Shown: positions 52,841 through 60,962 of the stretch, in pieces | Layout of the letters: each line of letters opens with the position of its first letter | How positions within the stretch are numbered: position 1 is the first letter of the stretch | Position numbers and translations under genes: made by a program | Origin: JADCRZ01 sp965200945 | GTDB taxonomy: Bacteria > Bacteroidota > Bacteroidia > Chitinophagales > Chitinophagaceae | Direction: 5' to 3' | Assembly (NCBI GenBank): GCA_965200945.1 | Contig: OZ241749.1 | Span: 5,022,001-5,086,000, forward strand | Length of the DNA stretch: 64,000 nucleotides | Notes under the pieces: model-generated | Databases searched by the model: none | Told to the model about the DNA's origin: nothing | Seen by the model: the letters and a program-made list of their open reading frames with translations, nothing else

Positions 52841-55800
52841 TTACTTCCCAAACCCCGCGATCTGGCCGATGTCGACGTTGAGGCGGGCGAAGAGGAAGCG
52901 GCCGTTGAGGCCGAACTGGGAGGTGGTGAACAGGAAGCGGCCCCGGTTGGAGCCGTCGCGGCCCGAGTTGTAGCCTCCGGCAGCTTTGTTGGCGCCGGTA
53001 ACGGGGATGGCATATACGGCTGCCGGTGCATTGCGCGGGTCGATGTAGATACGGTCGGGATATACATCGAACAGGTTGTTGGCGCCGATGGAGATGGTGC
53101 CACCGGTGATTACTTTGTAGGTGATCACGAGGTCGGTGGTGATCTTGGCTTTGAAGGTCTGGTCGGTGCCAAGGCCCACATCGTTCCAGTAGGTTCCGTT
53201 GGGCTGCACGGCAGCAGGGTCAACATTGTTCAGGAACAGGGTTTCACCGAAGCGTACGGCCCGCACCTGAAAATCCCATTTCTTCAGCGAGTACGAACCG
53301 CTCAGGTTGAACTTGCTCTGCGGCTGGCCCTTTTCAATGCGTGCCCGCTGCTGCCGATCGAACAGGATGTTGCTGAGGTCGTTCGCTGGGTTTTTAGTAT
53401 TGTCTGTTTTGCCAGGGTTGTTCACTGCCGCATCGATTGCCGAATTGGAGTGAATGGCGCCAACCACACTGGTGCGTGTCAGGTTGGAAGCAAGGGAAAA
53501 AGTGGCATTGCCCAGACCCAGCTTCACGCGTTCCGTGAGCACGATATCCAGCCCCTTGGTTTCGGTATTGATGGCGTTTGTCCAGAACTGAAGGGCGTTC
53601 ACGGAAGGGTCGACGTTGTTGGCTGTAAAGATCGGGGCGGCTACCGGGTTGCTCCGGTTGAAGGCGGTCGACAATACGATCCGGTCGTCGATATGGATAA
53701 AATAACCGTCGACGGTATAAGTGAAATTGCGGCCCACCTTGCCTACCAGTCCGCCTGCCCAGCTCCATGATTTTTCGGGCTTCAGTTCGGAGATGCCGAA
53801 GGCATTGCGCACGATCGGGTTGTAGTTGTTGGCGGTCAGCGATTGGGAAGGCTGGCCGTTCACAAACTGGGTGGAAGTATTCTGGAAATAGCGCTGGTGC
53901 AGCGACGGCGCCCGGAAGCCGGTGTTGAACGAGCCGCGCACCGCCAGAAACTTGCTGATATCGTATTTACCGGTCAGTTTAAGGCCGGTGCCGTTGTAGG
54001 TCGCGTCTTTTTCGTTGTAGCTTTCATACCGGCCTGCCGCACCTACCAGCAGTTTACCAAGGGTATATTCGAGGTCTACGTATCCTGCCGCCACATTGCG
54101 TTTTGCGTTGACGGCATCTGCCGGCTGAAAACCGGGGAACACCTGTGCACCGGAAGCCGGCACCACATTTACAAACGTATTCGGGATGGTCGTTGCGTTG
54201 TAGCCGGGGATCGGTTCGATCGGTGCACTTCTGCCGCCGTTGTTGTAGGAGGTCAGCTCGCCCTGTTTGATCTGGAAATTCTCGTAACGGAACTCGCCGC
54301 CGAACGCCACGTTGAAAGCGCTTTGATTGCGGAATTTAAATAGGTTGGAAATATCGAGGTTGGTCGTGTTCTGCAGGAATTTCAGTTCACCGGCATAAAA
54401 ATCCGTCTGCACCTGGTTGGTGGCAGGCAGCGAGGCGTTGCCGGTATTGTGAATATTGTATTCGATGGTGTTCTGGCCGACGGTATTGCTGAGGTCGAAA
54501 TCCCAGTCGCCCAGTTTTGTTTTGAATCCGGTGATGGCCGAGGCATCTTTGATGGTAGTCCCGATCTCGGGCAGGAAGCCGTTTGGATAGTACCGCTGGC
54601 CGTTGGCCAGTACCGGCTGCTGCGACCAGGAGTTGGGATTGCGGCTGAAACCGTAAGAGCTTCCATCGCGCTGTGAAGCGCCCACCGTAATATAAAGCAG
54701 GCCGTTGCTGCCTGTTTTTAATCCCCCGTTTACAAAAGCGCCCACATTGGTAGCGGCGGAGTTGCCCGCTACGATATTGTGCCGGTCGTACCCGCTCGAT
54801 TTCGCCCGTGAATTGTCCTGGTCGATCAGCCATTTGCGGTAATCCGTTACGCTCACGCCTACCGGCGAAGTATAAGCGGCCAAACCTGCGCTGGTACCCG
54901 CCGTGGGAAAAGCGCCGGCATTGCCGTAATACACCAGTGGAATATTGTCGTTGCCGCTGCGGTTGGTGCGTTCGCGCCGCAGCCACTGGCCGCTGATGTT
55001 CAGGTATCCCTTGCTGCCTGCGATACCGCCTACCAGGTCAACCTGGGAGGTGAGCCCGTCATTGATCTTCACGCCGCCGTTGTAGGGCATTTTCGTGAAG
55101 TTCTGTCCGCTCATGGCCGACACATTCAATCCTTTATAATTGCTGCGCAGCACTACGTTGATGACGCCCGCGATGGCATCCGAGCCATACTGGGCCGCTG
55201 CCCCGTCGCGCAGCACTTCTATCCGCTCTATGGCGGCGGCGGGAATGGCGTTCATGTCGGTGCCGACAGAACCCCTGCCCACACTGCCGTTGATATTTAC
55301 CAGGGCGGTATTGTGCCTTCTTTTGCCGTTTACCAGAATGAGGGTCTGGTCTGGCCCCAGGCCACGGAGCCCGGCCGGGTCGATATGGTCGGTACCGTCG
55401 GTCACGGTCTGGCGGGCCGACTGGAACGAAGGCGCCACATAGGTCAGCATCTGGGTAACGTCGGTCTGCGCAAAATTCTTGATCTCGCGCGCATTGATCA
55501 CATCCACCGGAACAGGCGTGGAGAGCTGGCTGCGCTGCAGGCGGCTGCGTGTGCCCACCACCATCACTTCGTTCAGTTCGGAAGTGAGGGGAAGGATAAA
55601 GTCGTGGGAAGCGTTGCCTCCGGCGGTAACGGTCACCTGCGCGCTTTGCGGCGTGTGGCCCACATAGGTGGCCGTGATGGTGTAACTACCGGCAGCTGCC
55701 TTCAGAAAGTAGTTGCCCCCGGCATCGGAAAGCACGGTGTTTTTTTGTCCGTCGATACTTACCGTGGCGCCGGTGAGTGGGTTGCCTTTGTCGTCGGCTA

Positions 55801-55900
55801 CTTTGCCCTGGATGTTACCCGTTTGGGCAGAGAGGATTTGTGTGAGAAACAGGAACAGGAGTCCGAATGCACAGTGAAGCGTGCGTTTGCTTTTTCTCAT
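52841..55900 (-). CDS. TonB-dependent receptor with carboxypeptidase-like regulatory domain
   Basis: A 1019-residue outer-membrane receptor. After the signal peptide (GLLFLFLTQILSAQ) a CarboxypepD_reg domain (about 27-115, GNIQGKVADDKGNPLTGATV) leads to a plug domain with RLQRSQLSTPVPVDVINARE and VLRDGAAAQYGSDAIAGVIN, then the 22-stranded barrel. It is a SusC-unlike, catecholate/vitamin-type receptor by order of parts, but the ligand is not clear. It is divergent from ggt, with 140 bp between. The last residue is a lysine, not the usual phenylalanine. Confidence 0.9.
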   Translation of the reverse strand: MRKSKRTLHCAFGLLFLFLTQILSAQTGNIQGKVADDKGNPLTGATVSIDGQKNTVLSDAGGNYFLKAAAGSYTITATYVGHTPQSAQVTVTAGGNASHDFILPLTSELNEVMVVGTRSRLQRSQLSTPVPVDVINAREIKNFAQTDVTQMLTYVAPSFQSARQTVTDGTDHIDPAGLRGLGPDQTLILVNGKRRHNTALVNINGSVGRGSVGTDMNAIPAAAIERIEVLRDGAAAQYGSDAIAGVINVVLRSNYKGLNVSAMSGQNFTKMPYNGGVKINDGLTSQVDLVGGIAGSKGYLNISGQWLRRERTNRSGNDNIPLVYYGNAGAFPTAGTSAGLAAYTSPVGVSVTDYRKWLIDQDNSRAKSSGYDRHNIVAGNSAATNVGAFVNGGLKTGSNGLLYITVGASQRDGSSYGFSRNPNSWSQQPVLANGQRYYPNGFLPEIGTTIKDASAITGFKTKLGDWDFDLSNTVGQNTIEYNIHNTGNASLPATNQVQTDFYAGELKFLQNTTNLDISNLFKFRNQSAFNVAFGGEFRYENFQIKQGELTSYNNGGRSAPIEPIPGYNATTIPNTFVNVVPASGAQVFPGFQPADAVNAKRNVAAGYVDLEYTLGKLLVGAAGRYESYNEKDATYNGTGLKLTGKYDISKFLAVRGSFNTGFRAPSLHQRYFQNTSTQFVNGQPSQSLTANNYNPIVRNAFGISELKPEKSWSWAGGLVGKVGRNFTYTVDGYFIHIDDRIVLSTAFNRSNPVAAPIFTANNVDPSVNALQFWTNAINTETKGLDIVLTERVKLGLGNATFSLASNLTRTSVVGAIHSNSAIDAAVNNPGKTDNTKNPANDLSNILFDRQQRARIEKGQPQSKFNLSGSYSLKKWDFQVRAVRFGETLFLNNVDPAAVQPNGTYWNDVGLGTDQTFKAKITTDLVITYKVITGGTISIGANNLFDVYPDRIYIDPRNAPAAVYAIPVTGANKAAGGYNSGRDGSNRGRFLFTTSQFGLNGRFLFARLNVDIGQIAGFGK

Positions 55901-56040
55901 AGATGTTACATTTTAATGAACAGTTCTTCAGGATGGCGGGACAGGTTCGTTGGCAGTAAAAGATATTTCGTTCAGTCGGCCGGGTGGAAATGTTTCTAAG
56001 ATTTACTCCCTATTTTTAAGGAAAGATTCAATCCCTGTTT

Positions 56041-57762
56041 ATGAAAAAGATGATGATCGTGCTGATTGTTCTGATTGTCTGTAACATAGAGGCCCGGTGC
56101 CAGCAAAATGCTGCATCTGCCGCACAAATAAATGCGTATCAATATGAGGTTCAGAAAAAGCTGACCTGTAAGAATGGCGCGGTCGTTTGTGCCCATCCGC
56201 TGGCCAGCAAAGTGGGGGTGCGCATCCTGCAGCAGGGCGGCAATGCGGTAGATGCCGCCATCGCCACACAGCTGGCGCTCGCAGTCGTTTATCCCGGCGC
56301 CGGTAACATCGGCGGCGGCGGTTTCCTGGTCGGACATCTCCAGAATGGAAAAAATATCACGATCGATTTTCGTGAAAAAGCGCCCGGCCGGGCCAGTCGC
56401 AATATGTATCTCGATGCGGCCGGCAACGTGCAGCCCGACCTGAGCACCGACGGCCACCTTGCTGCCGGCGTACCCGGCACCATCGCGGGCATGTTCACCT
56501 GCATGAAATGGGCGAAGCTCCCGTTTTCAAAACTGATACAGCCAGCCATCGACCTGGCCGAAAAAGGGTTTGCCATCACTGCGGCTGAAGCCCGAAGCCT
56601 GAACGCCACACAGGCGTCGTTCAAAAGGCTCAACACGGTTCAGCCGGTATTCATCAAAGAAGGCGGCTGGAAAGCCGGCGATACCCTGGTGCAGAAAGAC
56701 CTGGCCGCCACGCTGCAGCGCATACAGGCCGGCGGACAAAAAGGGTTCTATGAAGGGGAAACGGCGAAACTGATCGTGGATGAAATGAGTCGCGGCAAGG
56801 GCATCCTTAACCTGCAGGATCTGAAAAGCTATTCGGCAAAGGAACGCGAGCCGGTGGTGTTCAGGTACAAGGAATACACGATCGTTACCATGCCCCTGCC
56901 GAGCAGCGGCGGCGTGCTGCTGCCTATGATGATGAAGATGATCGAAGACCAGCCCCTGCAGTCGTACGGTTTTCATTCGCTGAAAGCGGTGCACCTGATG
57001 ACGGAAGTGGAGCGACTGGCCTATGCCGACCGCGCCAAATACCTGGGCGACCAGGATTTTTTCAAGGTGCCGGTAAAAACGCTCCTCAGCACGGCGTATA
57101 TCAGGGAACGGATGAAACTGTATAACCCCGACAAGGCAGGCAACAGCACCGATATACAGTCGGGCAACATCCCTGCGGCGGAAAGCGAGGAGACCACGCA
57201 CCTGAGCGTGTGTGACAGGAACGGCAACGCCGTGTCGGTGACCACTACGCTCAACGGCAGTTATGGAAGCAAGACGGTGACCGGTCATGCCGGCTTTCTG
57301 CTGAACAACGAGATGGATGATTTCAGCGCCAAGCCGGGCGTTCCGAATATGTATGGCGCAGTAGGCGGGGAAGCCAATGCCATCGCCCCCGGCAAGCGGA
57401 TGCTCAGTTCCATGACACCCTGCATCGTACTCAAGAACGGCAAGCCCTACGTGGTGGCGGGCACGCCGGGCGGCACCACCATCACCACGTCTGTGTTCCA
57501 GACCCTGGTAAATATCCTGGTGTTTGATTTGAGTACGGAAGACGCGGTCAATAAACCCAAATTCCACCACCAGTGGCTACCCGATGTGCTGGATGTGGAA
57601 AATGATTTTCCCGAAAATATAGTGGCGGAGCTGCAGAAGATGGGTTACAAGATCAACAAACGCAACGGCATCGGCAGAACCGAAGTGATCAAGGTGATGC
57701 CCGACGGCTCACTCGAAGCCGTGGGCGATAAAAGGGGAGATGACACGGCAGATGGATTCTAG
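56041..57762 (+). CDS. ggt: Gamma-glutamyltransferase
   Basis: A 573-residue exported enzyme that removes the gamma-glutamyl group of glutathione and related peptides. The proenzyme cuts itself before the nucleophile T385 in EETTHLSVCDRNGNAVSVTT. The large subunit has NAVDAAIATQLALAVVYPGA and GGGGFLVG; the small subunit has the GTPGGTTITTSVFQ oxyanion region. It carries a signal peptide (KMMIVLIVLIVCNIEARC), possibly with a lipobox-like ARC. It is monocistronic, with a hairpin at 57783. Confidence 0.94.
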   Translation: MKKMMIVLIVLIVCNIEARCQQNAASAAQINAYQYEVQKKLTCKNGAVVCAHPLASKVGVRILQQGGNAVDAAIATQLALAVVYPGAGNIGGGGFLVGHLQNGKNITIDFREKAPGRASRNMYLDAAGNVQPDLSTDGHLAAGVPGTIAGMFTCMKWAKLPFSKLIQPAIDLAEKGFAITAAEARSLNATQASFKRLNTVQPVFIKEGGWKAGDTLVQKDLAATLQRIQAGGQKGFYEGETAKLIVDEMSRGKGILNLQDLKSYSAKEREPVVFRYKEYTIVTMPLPSSGGVLLPMMMKMIEDQPLQSYGFHSLKAVHLMTEVERLAYADRAKYLGDQDFFKVPVKTLLSTAYIRERMKLYNPDKAGNSTDIQSGNIPAAESEETTHLSVCDRNGNAVSVTTTLNGSYGSKTVTGHAGFLLNNEMDDFSAKPGVPNMYGAVGGEANAIAPGKRMLSSMTPCIVLKNGKPYVVAGTPGGTTITTSVFQTLVNILVFDLSTEDAVNKPKFHHQWLPDVLDVENDFPENIVAELQKMGYKINKRNGIGRTEVIKVMPDGSLEAVGDKRGDDTADGF

Positions 57763-57782
57763 CATTCCTGCGGGTGCGGGTT

Positions 57783-57810
57783 GTACTTTTTGTCTTGCAA
57801 CAAAAAGTAC
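57783..57810 (+). terminator. Hairpin after ggt
   Basis: GTACTTTTTG pairs with CAAAAAGTAC around TCTTGCAA. It lies 20 bp after the ggt stop codon and 19 bp before repeat copy C. It is probably both the ggt terminator and part of the repeat unit. Confidence 0.65.
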
Positions 57811-57829
57811 CAAAAAATGCAAGGCTTTT

Positions 57830-58017
57830 GAAATGGGGCTAAAATTTACTCTATTGCGCGGGCAACGGACATGCTATTATTCAGCGGTAGTAGGGGTTTG
57901 GGCCTTTGCATGGATTTGCTTTGGAATAAATCCAGGCGTGTCCGTTGCACCAAATGGCCGCCTGCGGCAGGCCATTTGGTCTCGCTCCATTCCGTAAATT
58001 TCTTCACGCCCCATTTC
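57830..58017 (+). repeat. 188-bp interspersed repeat family 1, copy C
   Basis: All conserved features of copies A and B are present, including both ends and the GCCTGCGGCAGGC hairpin. The centre (57870-57935) differs most from the other copies, while the last 90 bp match copy B nearly base for base. Confidence 0.92.
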
Positions 58018-58150
58018 AAAGGCCGGGGGATAGAAGGGAGAAAAAGAACAAGAAGGGAAGAAAGCTGCCGCGGTGCTAGCCGCTCTCAAATCCTCTCCCG
58101 GGAGGGGTAAGGGGTGGGTTAAAGCCTCGTCCATAGCGAGTTTGCAGCCC

Positions 58151-58278
58151 TTGCACCTCCAACCACCTTGGTCACCAGCCCCTCCAAAACTCTTGTCATC
58201 CCCGCTCAGGCGCAAACACGCTGCTGCACCCGCAGCCTCTTGCTGCGCCTGAGCGGGGATCTAAGCGGAGAATCGCTG
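58151..58278 (-). repeat. Interspersed repeat family 2, copy C
   Basis: This is the reverse of the pattern at 7661: TTGCACCTCCAACCACCTTG, then CCGCTCAGGCGCA and the mirrored TGCGCCTGAGCGGGGAT. The 17-bp words 58198-58214 and 58244-58260 are perfect inverted repeats, a feature not seen in copy A. It follows copy C of family 1 as copy A follows its own. Confidence 0.8.
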
Positions 58279-58280
58279 TG

Positions 58281-58508
58281 TTTGTCTGAACCAGAAAAGA
58301 GCCTGATTACCTGATTCGCCTGATAGCGATGACCAGCTTCCAGGTCGCTGTTTTTTGTCTGAACCATGATGCACAGAAGGAAAGAAGGGAAGGACTCTTT
58401 TGGGAGACAGCATCACTAAAGGCTATCTGTTCTGCCAGCACAGGAAGAATGATCACTACTGCTAATACCGACCGAACCAACGAGTCAGTTATTCGTGGTT
58501 CTGACAAA
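58281..58508. repeat. TGTCTGAACC words and a degenerate palindrome
   Basis: TTTGTCTGAACC occurs at 58281 and again near 58353 in the same orientation, and GGTTCTGACA (one mismatch from GGTTCAGACA) near 58497-58506 completes an inverted pair. The intervening sequence includes CCTGATTACCTGATT near 58302 like the inner part of the copy at 52579. Confidence 0.55.
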
Positions 58509-58518
58509 GGCACAAAAA

Positions 58519-58555
58519 GCAGAAAGCCCGCACTTTTCAGTTGCGGGCTTTCTGC
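58519..58555 (-). terminator. Strong terminator of the 162-residue secreted protein gene
   Basis: GCAGAAAGCCCGCA pairs with TGCGGGCTTTCTGC around a short loop, with A/T-rich flank on the left side. It lies 48 bp beyond the stop codon of the gene at 58603. Confidence 0.88.
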
Positions 58556-58602
58556 GTGAATATAAATTACTATTGATGGCCAGATCTTTAGTAGAGAAAA
58601 GA

Positions 58603-59091
58603 TTATTGCTGGGTAGCGGTGTAAACTACAGAGAGTGTGTAAGTACCTGCATCATAAGCGTAGCCAGGGTTTGCATTGTAATCAACATTGAAAGAGTTGG
58701 TGCCTCTTGCGCCACTTGTGAGCGATGCGGCAGTGGTAGACAGTGCACTGAAAGAAGAACCGCTGTTGAGCTTTACACCCAGAACCGAAGCTGGCATCTG
58801 TGTGGCGGGAGTGGCAGGACCGGAGAAGTTGGCAGCGGCCGCTTTCACCGTTACAGCCCAGGGGCGGTTCGATTTTACCTGGAAGGTAGAAGCGTTGGAG
58901 TTGGTAAGGCCGCTGCCGTACCTGGTAACATCATCGAAGGTGAAGGAAGTACCGGTGGCAGAGGTGATGGAGATATTGATGGCGTTGGTGAGGTTCAGGG
59001 TAACGGTCTGGCTGGCGGTGGAAGCAGACTGGGCGTTGGCGGCAATGAAACCAGCTAGGAGGACAACGGCGAGGGTAAGGAACTTTTTCAT
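58603..59091 (-). CDS. Small secreted beta-sandwich-like protein, unknown function
   Basis: A 162-residue secreted protein. The signal peptide (LAVVLLAGFIAANAQ) leads to S/T-rich strands: QTVTLNLTNAINISITSATG, NASTFQVKSNRPWAVTVKAA and YDAGTYTLSVVYTATQQ at the end. The strand pattern is DUF4402-like, a fold shared with pilus-type subunits, but I do not recognise the family. The low charge and high S, T, N and A content, and a very strong terminator, suggest an abundantly made envelope or extracellular protein. Confidence 0.65.
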   Translation of the reverse strand: MKKFLTLAVVLLAGFIAANAQSASTASQTVTLNLTNAINISITSATGTSFTFDDVTRYGSGLTNSNASTFQVKSNRPWAVTVKAAAANFSGPATPATQMPASVLGVKLNSGSSFSALSTTAASLTSGARGTNSFNVDYNANPGYAYDAGTYTLSVVYTATQQ

Positions 59092-59279
59092 AGTAGATTT
59101 TTTTTCTTCTGTTATGCCTATATAGTTTCAATGGACATGCCGGATATGTAAGAAACTGACTATGAGTGAGATATGGAATTGCATGTCTATCGGGCCTTTC
59201 CGGAATTGGGAAAAAAGGTCTGGAAAAAGGAAAGTGCCTGCAGCATCGGACCAGGTGAGGCCTAGCAGACACAAAAAGG

Positions 59280-59316
59280 CCAGGGGTATCGGGATGATGC
59301 ATCCGGATACCCCTGG
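59280..59316 (-). terminator. Terminator of the DUF2382 gene pair
   Basis: CCAGGGGTATC pairs with GATACCCCTGG; inner bases GGATG/CATCC extend the stem. In the direction of the upstream genes it is followed by CCTTTTTGTG. It lies 49 bp beyond the stop of the gene at 59366. Confidence 0.85.
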
Positions 59317-59365
59317 CTGTAAACCCTTTGAGTATTTATTTATCCGCTTTTACAAAGCCGCTCCG

Positions 59366-60211
59366 CTAGAGCGACCCGGTTCCACTGTTGGAAGTAGTGG
59401 TATTGTCGGATCTATCAGACTTGAGATTCTCTACTTCTACCTCGGTGCTCCGGACGGTATCGCGGATAGTTTCATCGCGTTCGCTTACCTCTTTGCCCAC
59501 TCTTATTTCTTCTTTCACATATGCTTCTTTGGCCACTACGGGTACTTCCGCTGTTTCCGTCAGTTCGATGGTGCCTTCCCGGAAGTTTTCCAGTTCGCTG
59601 GCGCTGACCGGACGGTTTACTGTGGTACGATCTACAAATACGCGTTCTTCGCGCAGGCGCAGACTTTCTTCCACCGGACGCTCAACGATGCGGCTGCGAA
59701 GGCGTACTCCACCGGTTTCCACGGTTTTCTTGCCTACCGACAGCTGTTCTTCGATCACCGAGATCGTTTCGCCAGTACCAGTTTGACTTGCATCTGATAC
59801 GGTGTTTGTGCTGCCTGTTGCGTTGTACGAGGTATTGTTATCGCTTGTATTGATGGCTCCGTAATCATCCAGGATATCCGCCGCATCTTCAGCTTCATCT
59901 TCCGAACGGGCATGTACTGTTACGAGAGACCTTCCTTCTGCTGCTTTTGAATAGCTTGAATATGTGTTGTCCGTATCATCATCGCCTCCGAAAAGGGATT
60001 TGAAGAACTTACCCACTTTAGATTCGCCTTCATCAATAGCATGGGAAGAACTGGTGCTGTAACCTGTATTACCTGTACCTGAAGCGGTACTTGTACCGCC
60101 GGTTGCGGAAAGGTCTACCATGGATCTGTCGAACCCTTTTGCTACAAGCGCTTCTACTGCTTCTTTTGCTTCGGTGGCATTGTCAAAAATGCCGATTACT
60201 GTCTGTGCCAT
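59366..60211 (-). CDS. YsnF/AvaK-type DUF2382 stress protein
   Basis: The 281-residue protein has an N-terminal small domain (MAQTVIGIFDNATEAKEAVE, DUF-like general-stress fold), a S/T/D-rich linker (about 45-155), and a C-terminal DUF2382 domain (ISVIEEQLSVGKKTVETGGV, then RIVERPVEESLRLREERV, and SELENFREGTIELTETAEVP). The YsnF family appears in stress regulons, and its biochemical role is unknown. It lies 48 bp after a second DUF2382 gene, in one operon. Confidence 0.85.
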   Translation of the reverse strand: MAQTVIGIFDNATEAKEAVEALVAKGFDRSMVDLSATGGTSTASGTGNTGYSTSSSHAIDEGESKVGKFFKSLFGGDDDTDNTYSSYSKAAEGRSLVTVHARSEDEAEDAADILDDYGAINTSDNNTSYNATGSTNTVSDASQTGTGETISVIEEQLSVGKKTVETGGVRLRSRIVERPVEESLRLREERVFVDRTTVNRPVSASELENFREGTIELTETAEVPVVAKEAYVKEEIRVGKEVSERDETIRDTVRSTEVEVENLKSDRSDNTTTSNSGTGSL

Positions 60212-60259
60212 ACGTCGATAATTTTTTTTTAATTTTTAAAGTTTTACTTTTCTGGTTTA

Positions 60260-60721
60260 TCAGTCAGATAATGGATTTATATGATCGCTGGCAACACGTT
60301 CAACAGTTACTTCCTCTTTTAAAAGGGTGATCTGCTGTGACTCCTGCGTCTGAACCTGCTGCTTCGTGATGCGCAATTCTTCCACGAGCCTGATCCGCTT
60401 TTCCACCACCGCTACTTCCTCCACGACCGGAACAATCATCACCTCACCCTCATAGCGGATCTGTGGAACGGTGTCTACAAACCTGTTGACCGGTACTCTT
60501 TCAACCTGAACCACCTCTTTAGTCAGCGGAACCTGAAGCGTTCCTTCCTGCTCTATCCTCTTTTTTGTGATCCTTACTTTACCCGTCTCCACTGTTTTCT
60601 TGGTAACAACGATTTTCTCATCGATCACCGGAATGACCAGGGGTATTTGCCCTATAACATCACTGCTCTTGTTTATTTCTTCGTCCGGCAGTAAAGTAGA
60701 AAGGTCATTCATGTACAGCAT
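60260..60721 (-). CDS. Short DUF2382-domain protein
   Basis: The 153-residue protein consists almost entirely of one DUF2382 domain: IPLVIPVIDEKIVVTKKTVE, then KRIEQEGTLQVPLTKEVVQV and the last VTVERVASDHINPLSD. The pattern of alternating K/E/V residues matches the C-terminal domain of its neighbour. It is the first gene of the pair and may be a partner or simplified paralogue. ATG at 60721 is the first; MNDL three codons later is equally possible. Confidence 0.82.
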   Translation of the reverse strand: MLYMNDLSTLLPDEEINKSSDVIGQIPLVIPVIDEKIVVTKKTVETGKVRITKKRIEQEGTLQVPLTKEVVQVERVPVNRFVDTVPQIRYEGEVMIVPVVEEVAVVEKRIRLVEELRITKQQVQTQESQQITLLKEEVTVERVASDHINPLSD

Positions 60722-60947
60722 TTTGATAAAACAGAATCTATTTAAAATAGCGTGCCATCAGGCAGTGACGGCGCATGGGGTGGCGGGATTCACCCGGGAA
60801 AGCGGCAGAAGAATCCCCAATCAGGCTATTCCTTTCCTCATGATGCGGGCCTGCCAGTTGTATCATACAGGCACTAAGAAATTGTTAAGCCTTTCTTTTC
60901 CTTTTTATTCACTCCCAAATTCGTAAAGGAATCATCCGGCGCTGTGG

Positions 60948-60955
60948 TACATTTG
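60948..60955 (+). promoter_or_regulatory. Candidate -7 element of feoB
   Basis: TACATTTG is a full TAnnTTTG match only 7 bp before the TTG start. If used, the transcript would be leaderless or nearly so. No -33 TTTG at 19 bp is seen. Confidence 0.4.
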
Positions 60956-60962
60956 CCGCCAA

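Larger units (their letters stand above)
57763..58602. other. Long intergenic region of stacked repeats
   Basis: The region is mostly interspersed repeats: a hairpin (57783), the 188-bp element (57830-58017), a family 2 copy (58151-58278), and TGTCTGAACC words. The rest, about 58310-58510, includes a stretch with no clear gene. A terminator ends it at 58519-58555. Confidence 0.7.
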
